Positions 10,219 through 25,942 of a stretch of DNA of 25,942 nt are shown here, piece after piece. The number at the start of each line of letters is the position of its first letter. Within the stretch, counting starts at the first letter, position 1. Under the pieces are notes generated by a model. The model was not told the DNA's origin. It ran no database searches and saw nothing but the letters and a program-made list of their open reading frames with translations. Origin of the DNA: Acanthaster planci (Eukaryota; Echinodermata; Asteroidea; Valvatida; Acanthasteridae); assembly GCF_001949145.1 (NCBI RefSeq), contig NW_019091471.1, positions 260,273 to 286,214 on the forward strand. The letters run 5' to 3'. Made by a program: the position numbers and the translations under genes.

Positions 10219-12875
10219 ATGACTCCGTTGGAAGTGATAACAGACTGTCTGACAGTCAAGTCGATATTGATGTATGTAGGGGTTTTCTATGTTGCCCTGT
10301 GGTTTATCAGAAGACCAAGGAATCTCCCTCCCGGCCCAACTGGCTTACCTTTCCTGGGTTACTTCCCTAAGTTAGCCCTGCAGGGAAATGAGTACAAATC
10401 CCTGGCCTTGCTCGCCAAGACCTACGGGGATGTGCTCAGCTTGAATCTATGTGGACAGCTGGTGGTGGTCGTGAGTAGCTACGAAGCCGTCAAGAAAGCC
10501 TTTGCTCATCCGAACTGCAGTGACAGACCGCCGACAACCTTTTACAGCAAGGCCACGCCGGACGGAAAAGCTTTGGGTGAGAAATGGATTGCTTTTAATC
10601 GAATACATTTTCGTGAATGGCGCACAACACTGCAGATACCTGAATAGGGCGTACTGCGTGCAACTAGTAAAAAGCATGTATTGTAATGGTGTGCGTTTTG
10701 GGACACAATATTCCACCTTACCATGGAGCTATACCAAATAAGAACGTGACTCGGCCAAACGAAGCACACAAACGTGCAGAAGACAATGTGTTTCATTGTC
10801 TTCTGCACGTTTGTCTGCTCCATGTAGCCGAGTTGCTGAATCTTCATTAGAATGCAAAAATGCATGATGTATATTACTGGGGAAATGTGGACCTAGTTAT
10901 TATAGTACCTACTTTAAGCCCTGCTATTGGCATGATTCAAATGTTAAACATATCTCAGTCATTTCTTTCCAACAGTAATGAAATGAGAAATCTAATGATT
11001 TTTATAATTTAATATATATAGATAACAAAGATAATAGATCGCCAGCAGGACAAACACATGTAGAAATAGACAAAGATGGAACACAAACAACTAGACTTTT
11101 GGCTATGAGGGAAAGCAAGTATAACGCAAAAAATTGTTTAGAAACCAATCACCCTTAACTTACCAGTAATAAACACCCTGTAATATGCTTTCATGTGTAT
11201 TTTCATCATAAACTTTGGTGCTGTGACTTGTCGCAAGAGTTCCCACGGGGGAAGGTGCCCCCTTGCCGTTGCCTACACAACTGCTGACTTGGCTGCTTCT
11301 CCACTCATAGTTGCTAAAGACAATGTCTAAAAAATCATCTGTCACAACTTCTAGGATAAACATGATGTATACCAAGATGCATTTTGTTTTTAGGGGTAGT
11401 AGCTGCGTCGGGTCCCAGCTGGTCTGAACAGCGAAAATTTTCCCTGAAGGTACTGAGAGGTCTTGGTGTTGGAAAAGCAAGCTTCGAAGAAGCCATAGCT
11501 GGTGAGGCAAACTGCCTGATCAAAGAGATGAAGAGCCGCAAGGGAGACCCATTTAATCCGATTGACTTGATAAATAACGCCGTCGCCAACGTTATCTGCT
11601 CCGTGACCCTTGGTAAAACGTTCGACTACTCTGACACTAAGTTTCAGCAACTCTTGAGAATGATGAACAGAAATTTCGAGATTCTTCGCGGAGGGTCCTT
11701 GTACCAACTTTTGCCCTTCGTCCGATATCTGACATTCACGGCTACCTTCAAAGAGCTCCAATGGAATCTGCATCAGAGGTTGAGATTCCTGGGAGAGTAT
11801 GTGGACGACCATCGTCAGCATTGGGATCCAGACAATCCAAGAGACTTCATCGATGTCTTCCTCGGTGAGATTCACAATAACGAGAAAAACAACATTAAGA
11901 GTCACGTCACACCCTATAATATGCTGCTCACCGTCTTCGAATTGTTCGTTGCTGGGACAGAAACCGTCTCGTCCACTCTCCGCTGGGCCTTACTGTACGC
12001 GATGGCCTACCCGGAAGTACAGAGCAAAATCCAGCGAGAGCTCGACGAGGTAGTCGGTCGCAACCGGTTGCCTTGCCTCGCTGACAAACCCGAGCTGTCG
12101 TACACAGAAGCGACTATCGAGGAGGTGCAGCGCATTGCTTGCGTGGGCGCACTTGGCCTGCCCCACATGTTTTCGCGAGACACGTCCATCTTCGGGCATG
12201 ACATCCCTCGGAAGACCATTCTTGTTCCTAACTTCTGGGCAGTGAGCCGAGACCCAAACCTCTGGTCAGAACCGGAAAAGTTTCGACCAGAGAGGTTTCT
12301 GGACGAGAATGGAAAAGTGAGACACCGAGAAGGGCATTTGCCATTTTCGACAGGTAAGGTATAACCTTGTTTTTTCAAAGTAGCCGCGTCAGTTCAATCG
12401 GATTCCGTGCACAAGTACCCTAACCGGTATTGAACTAAGCCAGAAGGCGACAGGACTGGGTGTCATTACCTTCAATCACCCACTAGAAGACGGTATTTGT
12501 CTCCCTACATCCTACATATTTGCTGAAAATCACTCTTCCTTACTCGCTCAGTAACCCAAGCAAAACGCGTGTGGCGCGTTAACCTCATGCAGTGCTTTGC
12601 TGGGTGACCAGTGCCCTGAGATACTCACGGAGTCTACAACGGACTTTTGCCCCAGCTCAAGTTCAACGCCACGCATTACTTTCTCTCTTGTAGGTCGTCG
12701 GGCGTGTCCAGGAGAGCAACTGGCTAAGATGGAGTTATTCATCTTCTTTTCCTTCTTCCTGCATCAGTTCACCTTCGTGAAGCCGGACAATTCCCCTCCC
12801 ATCTCACTCAAGGCTGTCAACGGTCTTACCCTCACGCCCACTCCCTTCGAAACCTGCGCGATACTTAGGGAATAG
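10219..12875 (+). CDS. Cytochrome P450, CYP2-like (gene 2), intact, three exons
   Basis: Predicted ER-anchored haem monooxygenase of 499 residues, the usual CYP2 length. The exons are 10219-10576, 11394-12353 and 12694-12875, GT/AG bounded, with both introns in phase 1 inside Gly codons. Seen in order: hydrophobic anchor (about residues 8-28), hinge RRPRNLPPGP (31-40), helix-C W129-x3-R133, I-helix A306-G-T-E-T310, K-helix E363-V-Q-R366, PERF (418-421), and haem loop FSTGRRACPG with the ligand at Cys444. Every hallmark of a working P450 is present. The ATG at 10219 is the first in frame and gives an N-terminus matching gene 1. Vertebrate CYP2 genes usually have nine exons, so three exons means ancestral intron loss or lineage-specific structure. 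It is tail to tail with the cathepsin L gene. Substrate unknown; steroid, fatty acid or xenobiotic oxidation are all possible for the family. Confidence 0.96.
10768..10814. repeat. Perfect 21-bp-arm hairpin in intron 1 of P450 gene 2
   Basis: The arms 10768-10788 and 10794-10814 are exact reverse complements separated by a 5-base loop (TGTTT). Weaker pairing extends outward: ACTCGGC near 10748 pairs with GCCGAGT near 10828. It could be the core of a small foldback element, or a hairpin within the pre-mRNA comparable in size to a miRNA precursor. Nothing proves it is processed. Confidence 0.85.
12354..12693 (+). other. Intron 2 of P450 gene 2
   Basis: 340-bp intron (donor GTAAGG, acceptor TTGTAG) just before the haem-loop Arg-Arg. 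The same intron in gene 1 is 118 bp. The position, phase 1 within the Gly of FSTG, matches the last intron of CYP2-family genes as I recall them. No internal feature seen. Confidence 0.8.
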
Positions 12876-12918
12876 CGTAGTGATTTTGATCGATAAGTTT
12901 AATTTCACTTTCATACAG

Positions 12919-12924
12919 ATTAAA
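12919..12924 (+). terminator. Possible polyadenylation signal ATTAAA, P450 gene 2
   Basis: ATTAAA lies 44 bp after the stop codon at 12873-12875. It is the nearest variant signal; no AATAAA is closer. Confidence 0.35.
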
Positions 12925-13114
12925 CAACTAATTAGTTATAGTTCATCAGAAAGTATGAACACTTTTATTCTTGTTAAAATAGGCTGGTATGAGTTCCTGG
13001 AAGAACTGAGCCTTATAATTACTAGAGGGCTAGCCCATTATGCAAAGTGAAGCTTGCTTAGGGCATTCGTGTTTTTTACACCAACCTGTAGCGGTTCTTC
13101 GGCCACCTGATTTA

Positions 13115-13243
13115 GTGTGCCTCCCAAGAGTTTGCAACGCGTTGGCTAATCACGAGGCCCCTAACCTTTGCCAAACGCGCATTGGGCCGACAGATTTTGC
13201 GCATCGTGATTGGCTAACGCGTTGCAAACTCTTGGAGGCACAC
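13115..13243. mobile_element. 129-bp MITE with 40-bp near-perfect inverted ends
   Basis: The left arm 13115-13155 and right arm 13204-13243 are reverse complements with one indel and two mismatches; both start inward with GTGTGCCTCC and contain GAGTTTGCAACGCGTT. TA dinucleotides flank both ends (13113-13114 and 13244-13245), as expected for Tc1/mariner-related MITEs. There is no coding capacity. The short frames spanning it on both strands are the result of the repeat. Confidence 0.85.
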
Positions 13244-14217
13244 TATCGTGAATCACCCTTATTTCCACAATTAATGCGCGGAAAGGCGTACGATTTCGAA
13301 TTCTTTCCGCATTCTGACGTTCACGAAATTGCCAGTAGAAATACATTGATTCGAAAGTGTCCGCGTTTGCTCGTCAGTCACATCACGTGAAAACAAACTT
13401 GAAATTTTGTTCAGCTTTTGTACAGTTTTGTGCATATTTGCGTATAGTCTGTATTCTAAAGAGATGTGTCCACGAGGCCGATATGCTAAAACAAAAACTA
13501 AGCGCACAATCAAGTTGGTCGATAGAAACAGACGCACGTACGCTGCAGATAAAAAAACCTAAATGCAGAAACCAGCAAATGATGTACTTGCGCGTTGCAT
13601 TTAGACTATTATAATTTGGAATTTTTCCCATGTTATTTATCATCTTCGTTGATCTCCATTATAAAAAGAGATCAATGATCATATTCTACATAGTTATGCG
13701 TGCATAAATTCAAAACGACTGCGCCCAGGAGGCATCAAAGCTTCATCCGCGTAGGAATTGATGAGTTAGCGCTCTAGTGATTTATAGGGACCATGTAACA
13801 GAAAGTTTTTACTAAAATTCTTGAAATTTTGTGTTTCATTTGCCCTTTTCCATTTTGTGGTTGCTATTTTTGTCTTTTTCTTTCTTGTTTTTTTGCTTTT
13901 TACGCTGACAGGGATTTGCATATTCCTGACCAAAACTGTAACGTAATCCAAGGTACTGAACACAGTGTAGCATAAATTTGTACACAAAAAATTGCTAGAT
14001 TTATTCACTCTTTGCTATCCAAGTACATGTATAAGTACATGACAATACGGCAGTGAGCAACCTTTTCTCAGAAATATTTTCCAAGAGCAAGTTAGGTTTA
14101 AAACAGACATGTGGTTTTCCCACAGACAAAAGCGCATAGACCACCAGTGGGTTTTCGTCACAACGTGCATAGACCGTCGATCTTGCGCGATTTGGAAAAG
14201 TATTCGGTTCGTACGTG

Positions 14218-14225
14218 TGACGTCA
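14218..14225. promoter_or_regulatory. Perfect CRE-like palindrome TGACGTCA
   Basis: An exact CREB/ATF consensus palindrome in the intergenic region, followed by a second GTGACG. No gene start is near, so a regulatory role is speculative. Confidence 0.25.
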
Positions 14226-14282
14226 CTTCAGTGACGCCCATCACTGCACATTGTTACACATTGATCTCATGGAGTCACATGA

Positions 14283-14351
14283 AACCGGAAGTTAATGCAC
14301 AACTTAAGTGTTCGTCCAATGGGAGCCCGCAATCGAAGTCACTTACGAACT
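14283..14351 (-). repeat. Degraded inverted copy of part of the duplicated upstream block
   Basis: Reading the reverse complement of 1195-1290, the order ACCGGAA, CCAATGGGAGCC, GCAA..TC, GAAGTCAC and ACGAAC recurs here with a gap of about 25 bp. This suggests that part of copy A belongs to a dispersed repeat family. Confidence 0.5.
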
Positions 14352-15017
14352 GGATGAGCAAACAATGCGCAAAGCGGTGGATGGCAGCGCGTTCAGTGCG
14401 CATTACGCGCAACGCACTTACATTGTCTGTGGATGTAATTACTTGCATGTGCTCCAAAAATACGTTCAACTTTGTTGCTCTTCGGTTCTGCTAACTCTTC
14501 TTTTAAACGTTGCGACCGCATTGTTTTGAATCCCTATGGGCCATATTAAGTAACTGGAGGATTTTTTACAATCGAAAACTGGCTTCATAGAATTTTTATG
14601 GCTGGACTTCATCAACTGTGCTTAAATTCCTCACGCCTTGGGATGAATTTGCCCATAGTTTTGGTTTTCGTCGAGCGCCACAACGATGTGTGTCTTCCCG
14701 GATTTACATCACTAACAGGGCCCTCACTTGTCTAGAAAAGCTTAGTCAATTTTGTATGTTTGAAAAAAAGCAGTTAACAGTTCATCTAACTTCTAACAGA
14801 TTTATTAACATTTGCAAAAAAGTGATTCTAAGAAAAAAATTACCGCAGCATTGATCCATTATTATAGCTCTACGGGTTCATCAGGTTTTACTTTTTATAT
14901 CATTTCGAGGTCAAAACGGTAATGTACGGTTGCGAATGTAGTTCAATTCTTACTTGAGACTGAAAACTAGATATAGAAATTTCTTTAAGACTATGTACGT
15001 GTACCACTAAAATCAAC

Positions 15018-15023
15018 TTTATT
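15018..15023 (-). terminator. Candidate polyadenylation signal for cathepsin L
   Basis: TTTATT on the + strand is AATAAA on the - strand. It is the first canonical signal I see beyond the cathepsin L stop codon and would give a 3' UTR of about 1.5 kb. A variant signal closer to the stop cannot be ruled out. Confidence 0.3.
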
Positions 15024-16559
15024 CCCAATCAGTTTTACATCAAGACACATGTATATGCTTTAAAACTTTCTAAATGAAAGAGATCTTGCCCTTGTTTAGT
15101 CTAACAGGGTTTGACAACCTATCAAGGCCACTATAGTATAAGTAACTGTATATGTACACGGGAAAGAGTACTCGCTACAGTTGAGACGGGTCTGTACAAA
15201 AACAAAGGTCACAGAATACAGGGAAACATCTGAGATGGGACTGCTATAATCGCACAAACCGCCTTCATTGTAAAAAAAAAAGCAAAACACGTATGTACAC
15301 TGTGATTGAAAGTTAGTGCAGTGAAAGCATACATGTACAAGTAGTTTATATTGCAAAATTTACTAATCATAAAGTTTTGCAATGGAGTGTAGCTAGTAGG
15401 CTTTCTCTATTGGGCAAAGGAAGGAATAAATTTGTATCTGCAATTTCTCATCGCATAAATGCCTGCATTCATTGCTCTGATGTGACTTCCATTTACTACA
15501 AACTTGTCATGATCACTTCCCAGAGCAACCAGGACTTATTACCACTGAAACTATTCTGATTAAACGAGAACACTTTCAACACCAGAATAAAACTGTAGTA
15601 AGGAGGTAATCAGCCCCATTATATATCTTACTCTGAAAATGTATTGAAGACAAAATCAGCACACTGAAAAATTTAGAAATGGTCTTATACAATGACAGTT
15701 GTTGTACACACTAAATGTGTCCAAAACAATATCTCGTTTCTACTCAAAAGCACAATAAAGAATACAACCCTGATTACACCCAAACTTTCAGAAGTTCAAA
15801 GAGGAAACGTGAAGTGAACCCTGGACTCTAACTTGCTACAAAACTACGGATCTTACCAATGCAATTCAAGAGTGAGCAAAAAAAATTACATGGCAAAATG
15901 TTACCTACACACACAATATCTATTAGGAAAAAAAACACCACGCAAAAAACCTGAGGAGCGCAAGATTAAAGCTTTAAGTGACAAATATTTCCTAGCAGAA
16001 AATCTGGGCGGAAAATTAGGCAGGGAAGGTTGGAAGAATTAACAACGAAAGTGTACAGGAGGCACTCAAAGCACTGAACATCATGGACATCTGAACATTC
16101 ACTCTCACGGCACATATCTCTTTACAGTACACCCGGAAAGTTGCAAAAAGTTCTTGATTAACTAAGTAATGGTATCACAAAACTTTCCAACATCAATCTC
16201 CTTCAGAAAAAGGTTTTTCATTTGGACTCTAGCATCCATTTCTTACAAAAAGAGACATATATACACAGATTGAAGGCAGCATGAAGTTCAGTGTTTCCTT
16301 AATCCGACCAATTTCAGCGGTTGACCCAAGGATCCTCCGTTAGGGATGTTTACAGTCTTCCTTACAAGCTCTTAAAATAAAAATAGCGATTCTTTTACAA
16401 ACCTCGATGACATAGGAATTCTTTCAAAGACAGCAGTACTTTGGTGCAAACGAGTTTGGTACATATATCCACATGACATTTCATTCAAATCATAATTAAA
16501 GAAACCAAAAGTGCAACAACATTGCAAGCAATGCGCATCATCACTGCCAAATGCCCTTC
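15024..16559 (-). other. Probable 3' UTR and flank of cathepsin L
   Basis: This stretch after the stop codon at 16560-16562 shows no further coding exon and no clear repeat. Short frames such as 15377-15559 and 15833-16042 are on the other strand and resemble nothing known. The 3' UTR boundary is inferred only from the AATAAA near 15020. Confidence 0.35.
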
Positions 16560-23034
<6,475 letters not shown>

Positions 23035-23048
23035 CACGAGATAACTAT

Positions 23049-24978
23049 CTGAAAAGAAGTTTTTGAGGGGAAACAGAATAAGTCCATTTATAAAACTCAC
23101 ATGGTAAAAACATTTCAACTGATTGGATTGGCTAGTGCCTTTGACAATCTCCACAAGCCACTGCCTCACACTGTACTGAAAATGCACTCGGAGTTGAAAA
23201 GTAACCTCATCGGCAAAAGGGAAACAGGTCCCTTGTATTCCTACTCAGAGCGAATACTATCAAAGAAGAATTAAATGTGGATGCACTGGTGCAAGTGGTA
23301 AATGGCTTATCATGCGAGAATGTCTCGAGAGAACAACTTGCACTGATCAACAAGATGTGTGAAAGGCGAAAGACCTCAGTAATATGTAAAACCAGTACCT
23401 ATTTGAGGACAAATGGAAGGAAAAGGGAAAAACGTTCAAGGTTCATAGGGGTGCAAAAGTGCGCAGATGTGGGCAGAGGTGTGCAAATGTTTGCCTGGCA
23501 TTAGATGATGCATTGCTGAGGATATAGTGAGGTGAGATTCTCGGCCACATTTGTGGGGCTACAAAACGGTGACATTGAGCTTAACAGGAGGATGCCCCAT
23601 TTGAATGAGAAATTTCCCTTTTCCTCCCAAAGGCACACGTACATGTAAGAGAACCTAACCACCATCGTTGGGATCTTGAATTCCTTCCAAATCCCACTGT
23701 GCATTAGAGAGTTTCAGGACTGTTCTGGGGGTGAAATCTCAGTATTTTGACGGGGTGGTGTGAGCCATTTTAAGTGAAACAAATTAATGGTACACATAAG
23801 ACTCGTAAACAGATCCCTTTGTATACTCCTCCATCGATATGGACCCCAAGGCGGGATGTGGGAAACACACCAGACTTTTTACTTACGGACATCTACTGAC
23901 ATCTGCTGCATTTTATGAGCACACTCACTACTTACCTGTCAGACTATGGAGGGTTGTTATTCACCACAATTTAAGACATGTTTTTATTTGCGAGAAGAAA
24001 TTTATTGCGGCCACCTTAAAGACTGCATAGAATGTGAATTTTGGCAAAAAATTTTGACTTGCATTTGATCCCAACTCATTTTTGTCTAAATTTGAGGGAG
24101 CTCTTTGAGATCAGCTTTGCAATTGTATCGACAACTGTTGATATACTGAGGGCTGTTTTGTGTGTATGAGAAATCATGCTTCAATGGCTGTGTAATAATA
24201 TATACACTGCTCATTAAACATACAATTACAAAAAATAAAAGGAAAATAAAGACTTGACACTCCTAAAAACAATCACTGATGTGTGCTAGGCCTATCACTG
24301 GAGTCCATTTTGCCATCACACACCACGCCATGATCCGTCGGCAGGCCAAAATTTGGATTTTGACGATCCTTACGCAACATGCCCGGTTGAAATCTTGACT
24401 TAACCATCGACTAGCCCTACTAGTGAGGCACAGACTCTCGCTACCGCTCCATCCTTAGCCACACATCTGTATACGCAATTTGCGTGTTGTCATAGTGAAA
24501 AGTTCGGTGCAAACTCTTATAATCGTAGCTGAAATTTTTTTTGCACACAGAAATTATCATTAGCCTTTCCGCTTTCTTAACGCTATTTGCTAACCATCGA
24601 CGTAGTTAGTCTGAAAGGGTCTGTCTGAAAAAAATGGCACTTATTTAGGCCTACATGTATTGATACATGTATCCCTGTACATGTATATATACATGTGTTA
24701 GTATATGATATATCATATACTAACATGGACTTAAAAACACATCAGCACATTGAGGCTGCTGGAATGGTTAGTCATCAGTAGGTGTGTCATGTTTGTCTGT
24801 CTACGGCATTTACATAGTATGTAGGCCTACATGTACACACGACAACCATGGACATGACGGAGGAAGGACACAGGGCCTGCCAGAGATTTACAACATCGTA
24901 ACAAGGAGGGGGGCCTAAGTTATGAAGGAAGACAACCCATACAACTTAAAACATGTAAAACTAAAAGCAGAAACTCAC
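23049..24978 (-). other. Presumed 5' UTR intron of cathepsin L
   Basis: The interval runs from the acceptor TTTTCAG (23049-23051), 15 bp before the start codon, to a GTGAGT donor at 24973-24978. A second strong donor (CAG|GTAAGT, exon edge at 23936) offers an alternative first exon. The interval holds a dense set of TACATGTA motifs (24650-24690), the 30-bp palindrome, and AT-rich DNA. No protein-coding gene is seen inside. Confidence 0.45.
24696..24725. repeat. Perfect 30-bp palindrome
   Basis: TGTTAGTATATGATA is followed directly by its exact reverse complement, centred at 24710/24711, with no loop. It lies beside a cluster of TACATGTA/TATATA motifs. It could extrude a cruciform; its function is unknown. 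Confidence 0.95.
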
Positions 24979-25080
24979 CGTAGGCTATCTCACTCAGGAA
25001 AACTATGAATGAATGTTTGTGATGAATTACAAGCAGGCTCTCTTGAACTTGGACTTCGGGCTGTTAGGTCGAAGAATGTC
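24979..25080 (-). other. Candidate non-coding first exon of cathepsin L
   Basis: A GTGAGT donor begins right after base 24979 on the - strand, following an exon edge CCTACG. The start of this exon is not visible from the sequence and the 25080 limit is approximate. The case rests on the acceptor before the ATG at 23034, which needs an upstream partner. Confidence 0.35.
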
Positions 25081-25288
25081 GCGCTAATGTCACCATCAAA
25101 GCCACGCTGTCGAGTTCTGGCCTAGCTTTATGCAACCAAACTTTTTTACTATGTCATCGATTGTTGACAAAAGATCTCGTGACCGTATTCAGCCTCGCCA
25201 ACGCTTGCCTAGTTCCTCGAACACGAGCACGCACTTAAGATACTGACGTTCGCGCATCTGACTATGACTATTCACTCGGGTCAAAGAT

Positions 25289-25296
25289 TCACGTGA
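25289..25296. promoter_or_regulatory. Palindromic E-box TCACGTGA (TFEB/CLEAR-like)
   Basis: TCACGTGA fits the core of the CLEAR element bound by TFEB/MiT factors in vertebrate lysosomal gene promoters. It lies about 310 bp upstream of the presumed first-exon donor of a lysosomal protease gene. The motif is seen; its function is inferred. A second copy at 13383-13390 has no such context, so chance remains possible. Confidence 0.35.
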
Positions 25297-25355
25297 TTTT
25301 CAGATTCCTGGTATTGTCTGCATTTTGCCGACGTCAGAGGGCTGATGCAATAGCC

Positions 25356-25370
25356 GGTCACCTCGTGACC
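25356..25370. promoter_or_regulatory. Inverted repeat GGTCAC-CTC-GTGACC
   Basis: A perfect 6-bp-arm palindrome with a 3-bp spacer, close to the inverted-repeat-3 arrangement of nuclear-receptor half-sites (GGTCA/TGACC). A related CTCGTGACC occurs at about 25176-25184. Its role is unknown. Confidence 0.3.
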
Positions 25371-25942
25371 CTCATGTATCACATGGGCGGACCAAAAACC
25401 CTGTGCCCAAAACAAATTTTTTTTGGAGGGGGGCTACATTTGGGAGCTCAGTTTGCGCACTTTTGGAAGAACGGAAAATGAAATTATATTAAAAATCTAC
25501 CTTCCACTATTGTTTTGAATGGTTCTTTTTGAGAAGGCATTGACATCGCTCTTGTTTCCCCCCTGGATATTCTCTTGGAATAATTGAGCTATAGAAACGT
25601 TTGCTGTAAGCATGGAGGTAGGAAAAGGCTGTAAGCCCGCTCCATCATTACGACAAAAGTCATCTGCAAATGATGAAGTTAGTCCATTGGTTCCTAAACG
25701 ATTGTGAAGCATTACTATATATCCCTTGAAAATTTGTACCTTATAATCGTAAATCGTGTCCCTTTTTCACGTTTTCTTGACATGTTTTTTAAATATGATA
25801 ATTTACGAAAAGCAAAATTGTAACTGGCGGTCAGTGGATGTACGCGTTTTAAATACCTATAGGATTCTCCCCTGGCTAAGGTGTACGCGAGGTCACCTCC
25901 ACCCTGCGTATAGGGGAGCACTGAACCAATTCAAGCTCCATT

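Larger units (their letters stand above)
13246..15017. other. Intergenic region between P450 gene 2 and cathepsin L
   Basis: No gene is recognised. It holds a TCACGTGA at 13383-13390, a perfect CRE-type TGACGTCA at 14218-14225, a degraded inverted copy of part of the duplicated upstream block (about 14283-14351), and T-rich low-complexity DNA near 13800-13900. Open frames such as 14111-14494 have no family resemblance. Confidence 0.45.
25081..25942. other. Presumed upstream region of cathepsin L
   Basis: Moderately GC-rich at 25050-25380, then AT-rich. It holds E-box and nuclear-receptor-like palindromes and a TGACGTT (25246-25252). No TATA box is evident, in keeping with TATA-less promoters of lysosomal genes. 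No coding gene is recognised up to the window end. Confidence 0.35.

Noticed and set aside
11390-11905. 171-codon - strand frame
   Set aside because: Antisense shadow of P450 gene 2 exon 2.
14111-14494. 127-codon + strand frame between the genes
   Set aside because: It overlaps the degraded repeat, has no known domain, and shows no splice or start context that convinces.

Overview
This window looks like nuclear DNA from an animal, most likely a marine invertebrate deuterostome such as an echinoderm or hemichordate. That placement is an inference from gene content, small phase-conserved introns, AT-rich spacers and a great many TACATGTA palindromes; no sequence here names the species. There is no sign of prokaryotic organisation, and I see no rRNA, tRNA or CRISPR array.

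Left half (about 0.6-13 kb): a small cytochrome P450 cluster of the CYP2 type (clan 2), all on the + strand. It holds a decayed exon-1 fragment (1531-1657), a three-exon P450 at 2356-6939 whose reading frame is disturbed only by one ambiguous base (N at 6236), and an intact three-exon P450 of 499 codons at 10219-12875. The DNA upstream of the pseudogene (583-1530) is a paralogous copy of the DNA upstream of the third locus (8200-9636). The cluster therefore grew by duplication of a unit made of upstream region plus P450, and one copy then died. The second upstream copy carries about 480 bp that the first lacks.

Right half (about 15-25.3 kb): a cathepsin L-like papain-family protease gene on the - strand, tail to tail with the last P450. 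Seven coding exons (16560-23034) join in frame to a 336-residue preproenzyme with signal peptide, inhibitory propeptide and the full Gln/Cys/His/Asn active site. A non-coding first exon probably lies near 25.0 kb, and a palindromic E-box of the TFEB type lies about 310 bp beyond its splice donor.

Between and inside the genes are several foldback or MITE-like elements: 7236-7604 (GC-rich, long inverted ends, TA flanks), 13115-13243 (129 bp, 40-bp ends, TA flanks), 22664-22905 (inside a cathepsin L intron), and a 21-bp perfect-arm hairpin at 10768-10814 inside a P450 intron. A perfect 30-bp palindrome lies at 24696-24725.

The P450s are predicted ER-membrane monooxygenases and the cathepsin a lysosomal or secreted protease. 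Nothing suggests they work in one pathway; they are neighbours only. I did not find a new multi-gene system. The points of interest are the P450 duplication and decay, possible gene conversion, the single-N frameshift, the foldback elements, and an extra cysteine pair in the protease.
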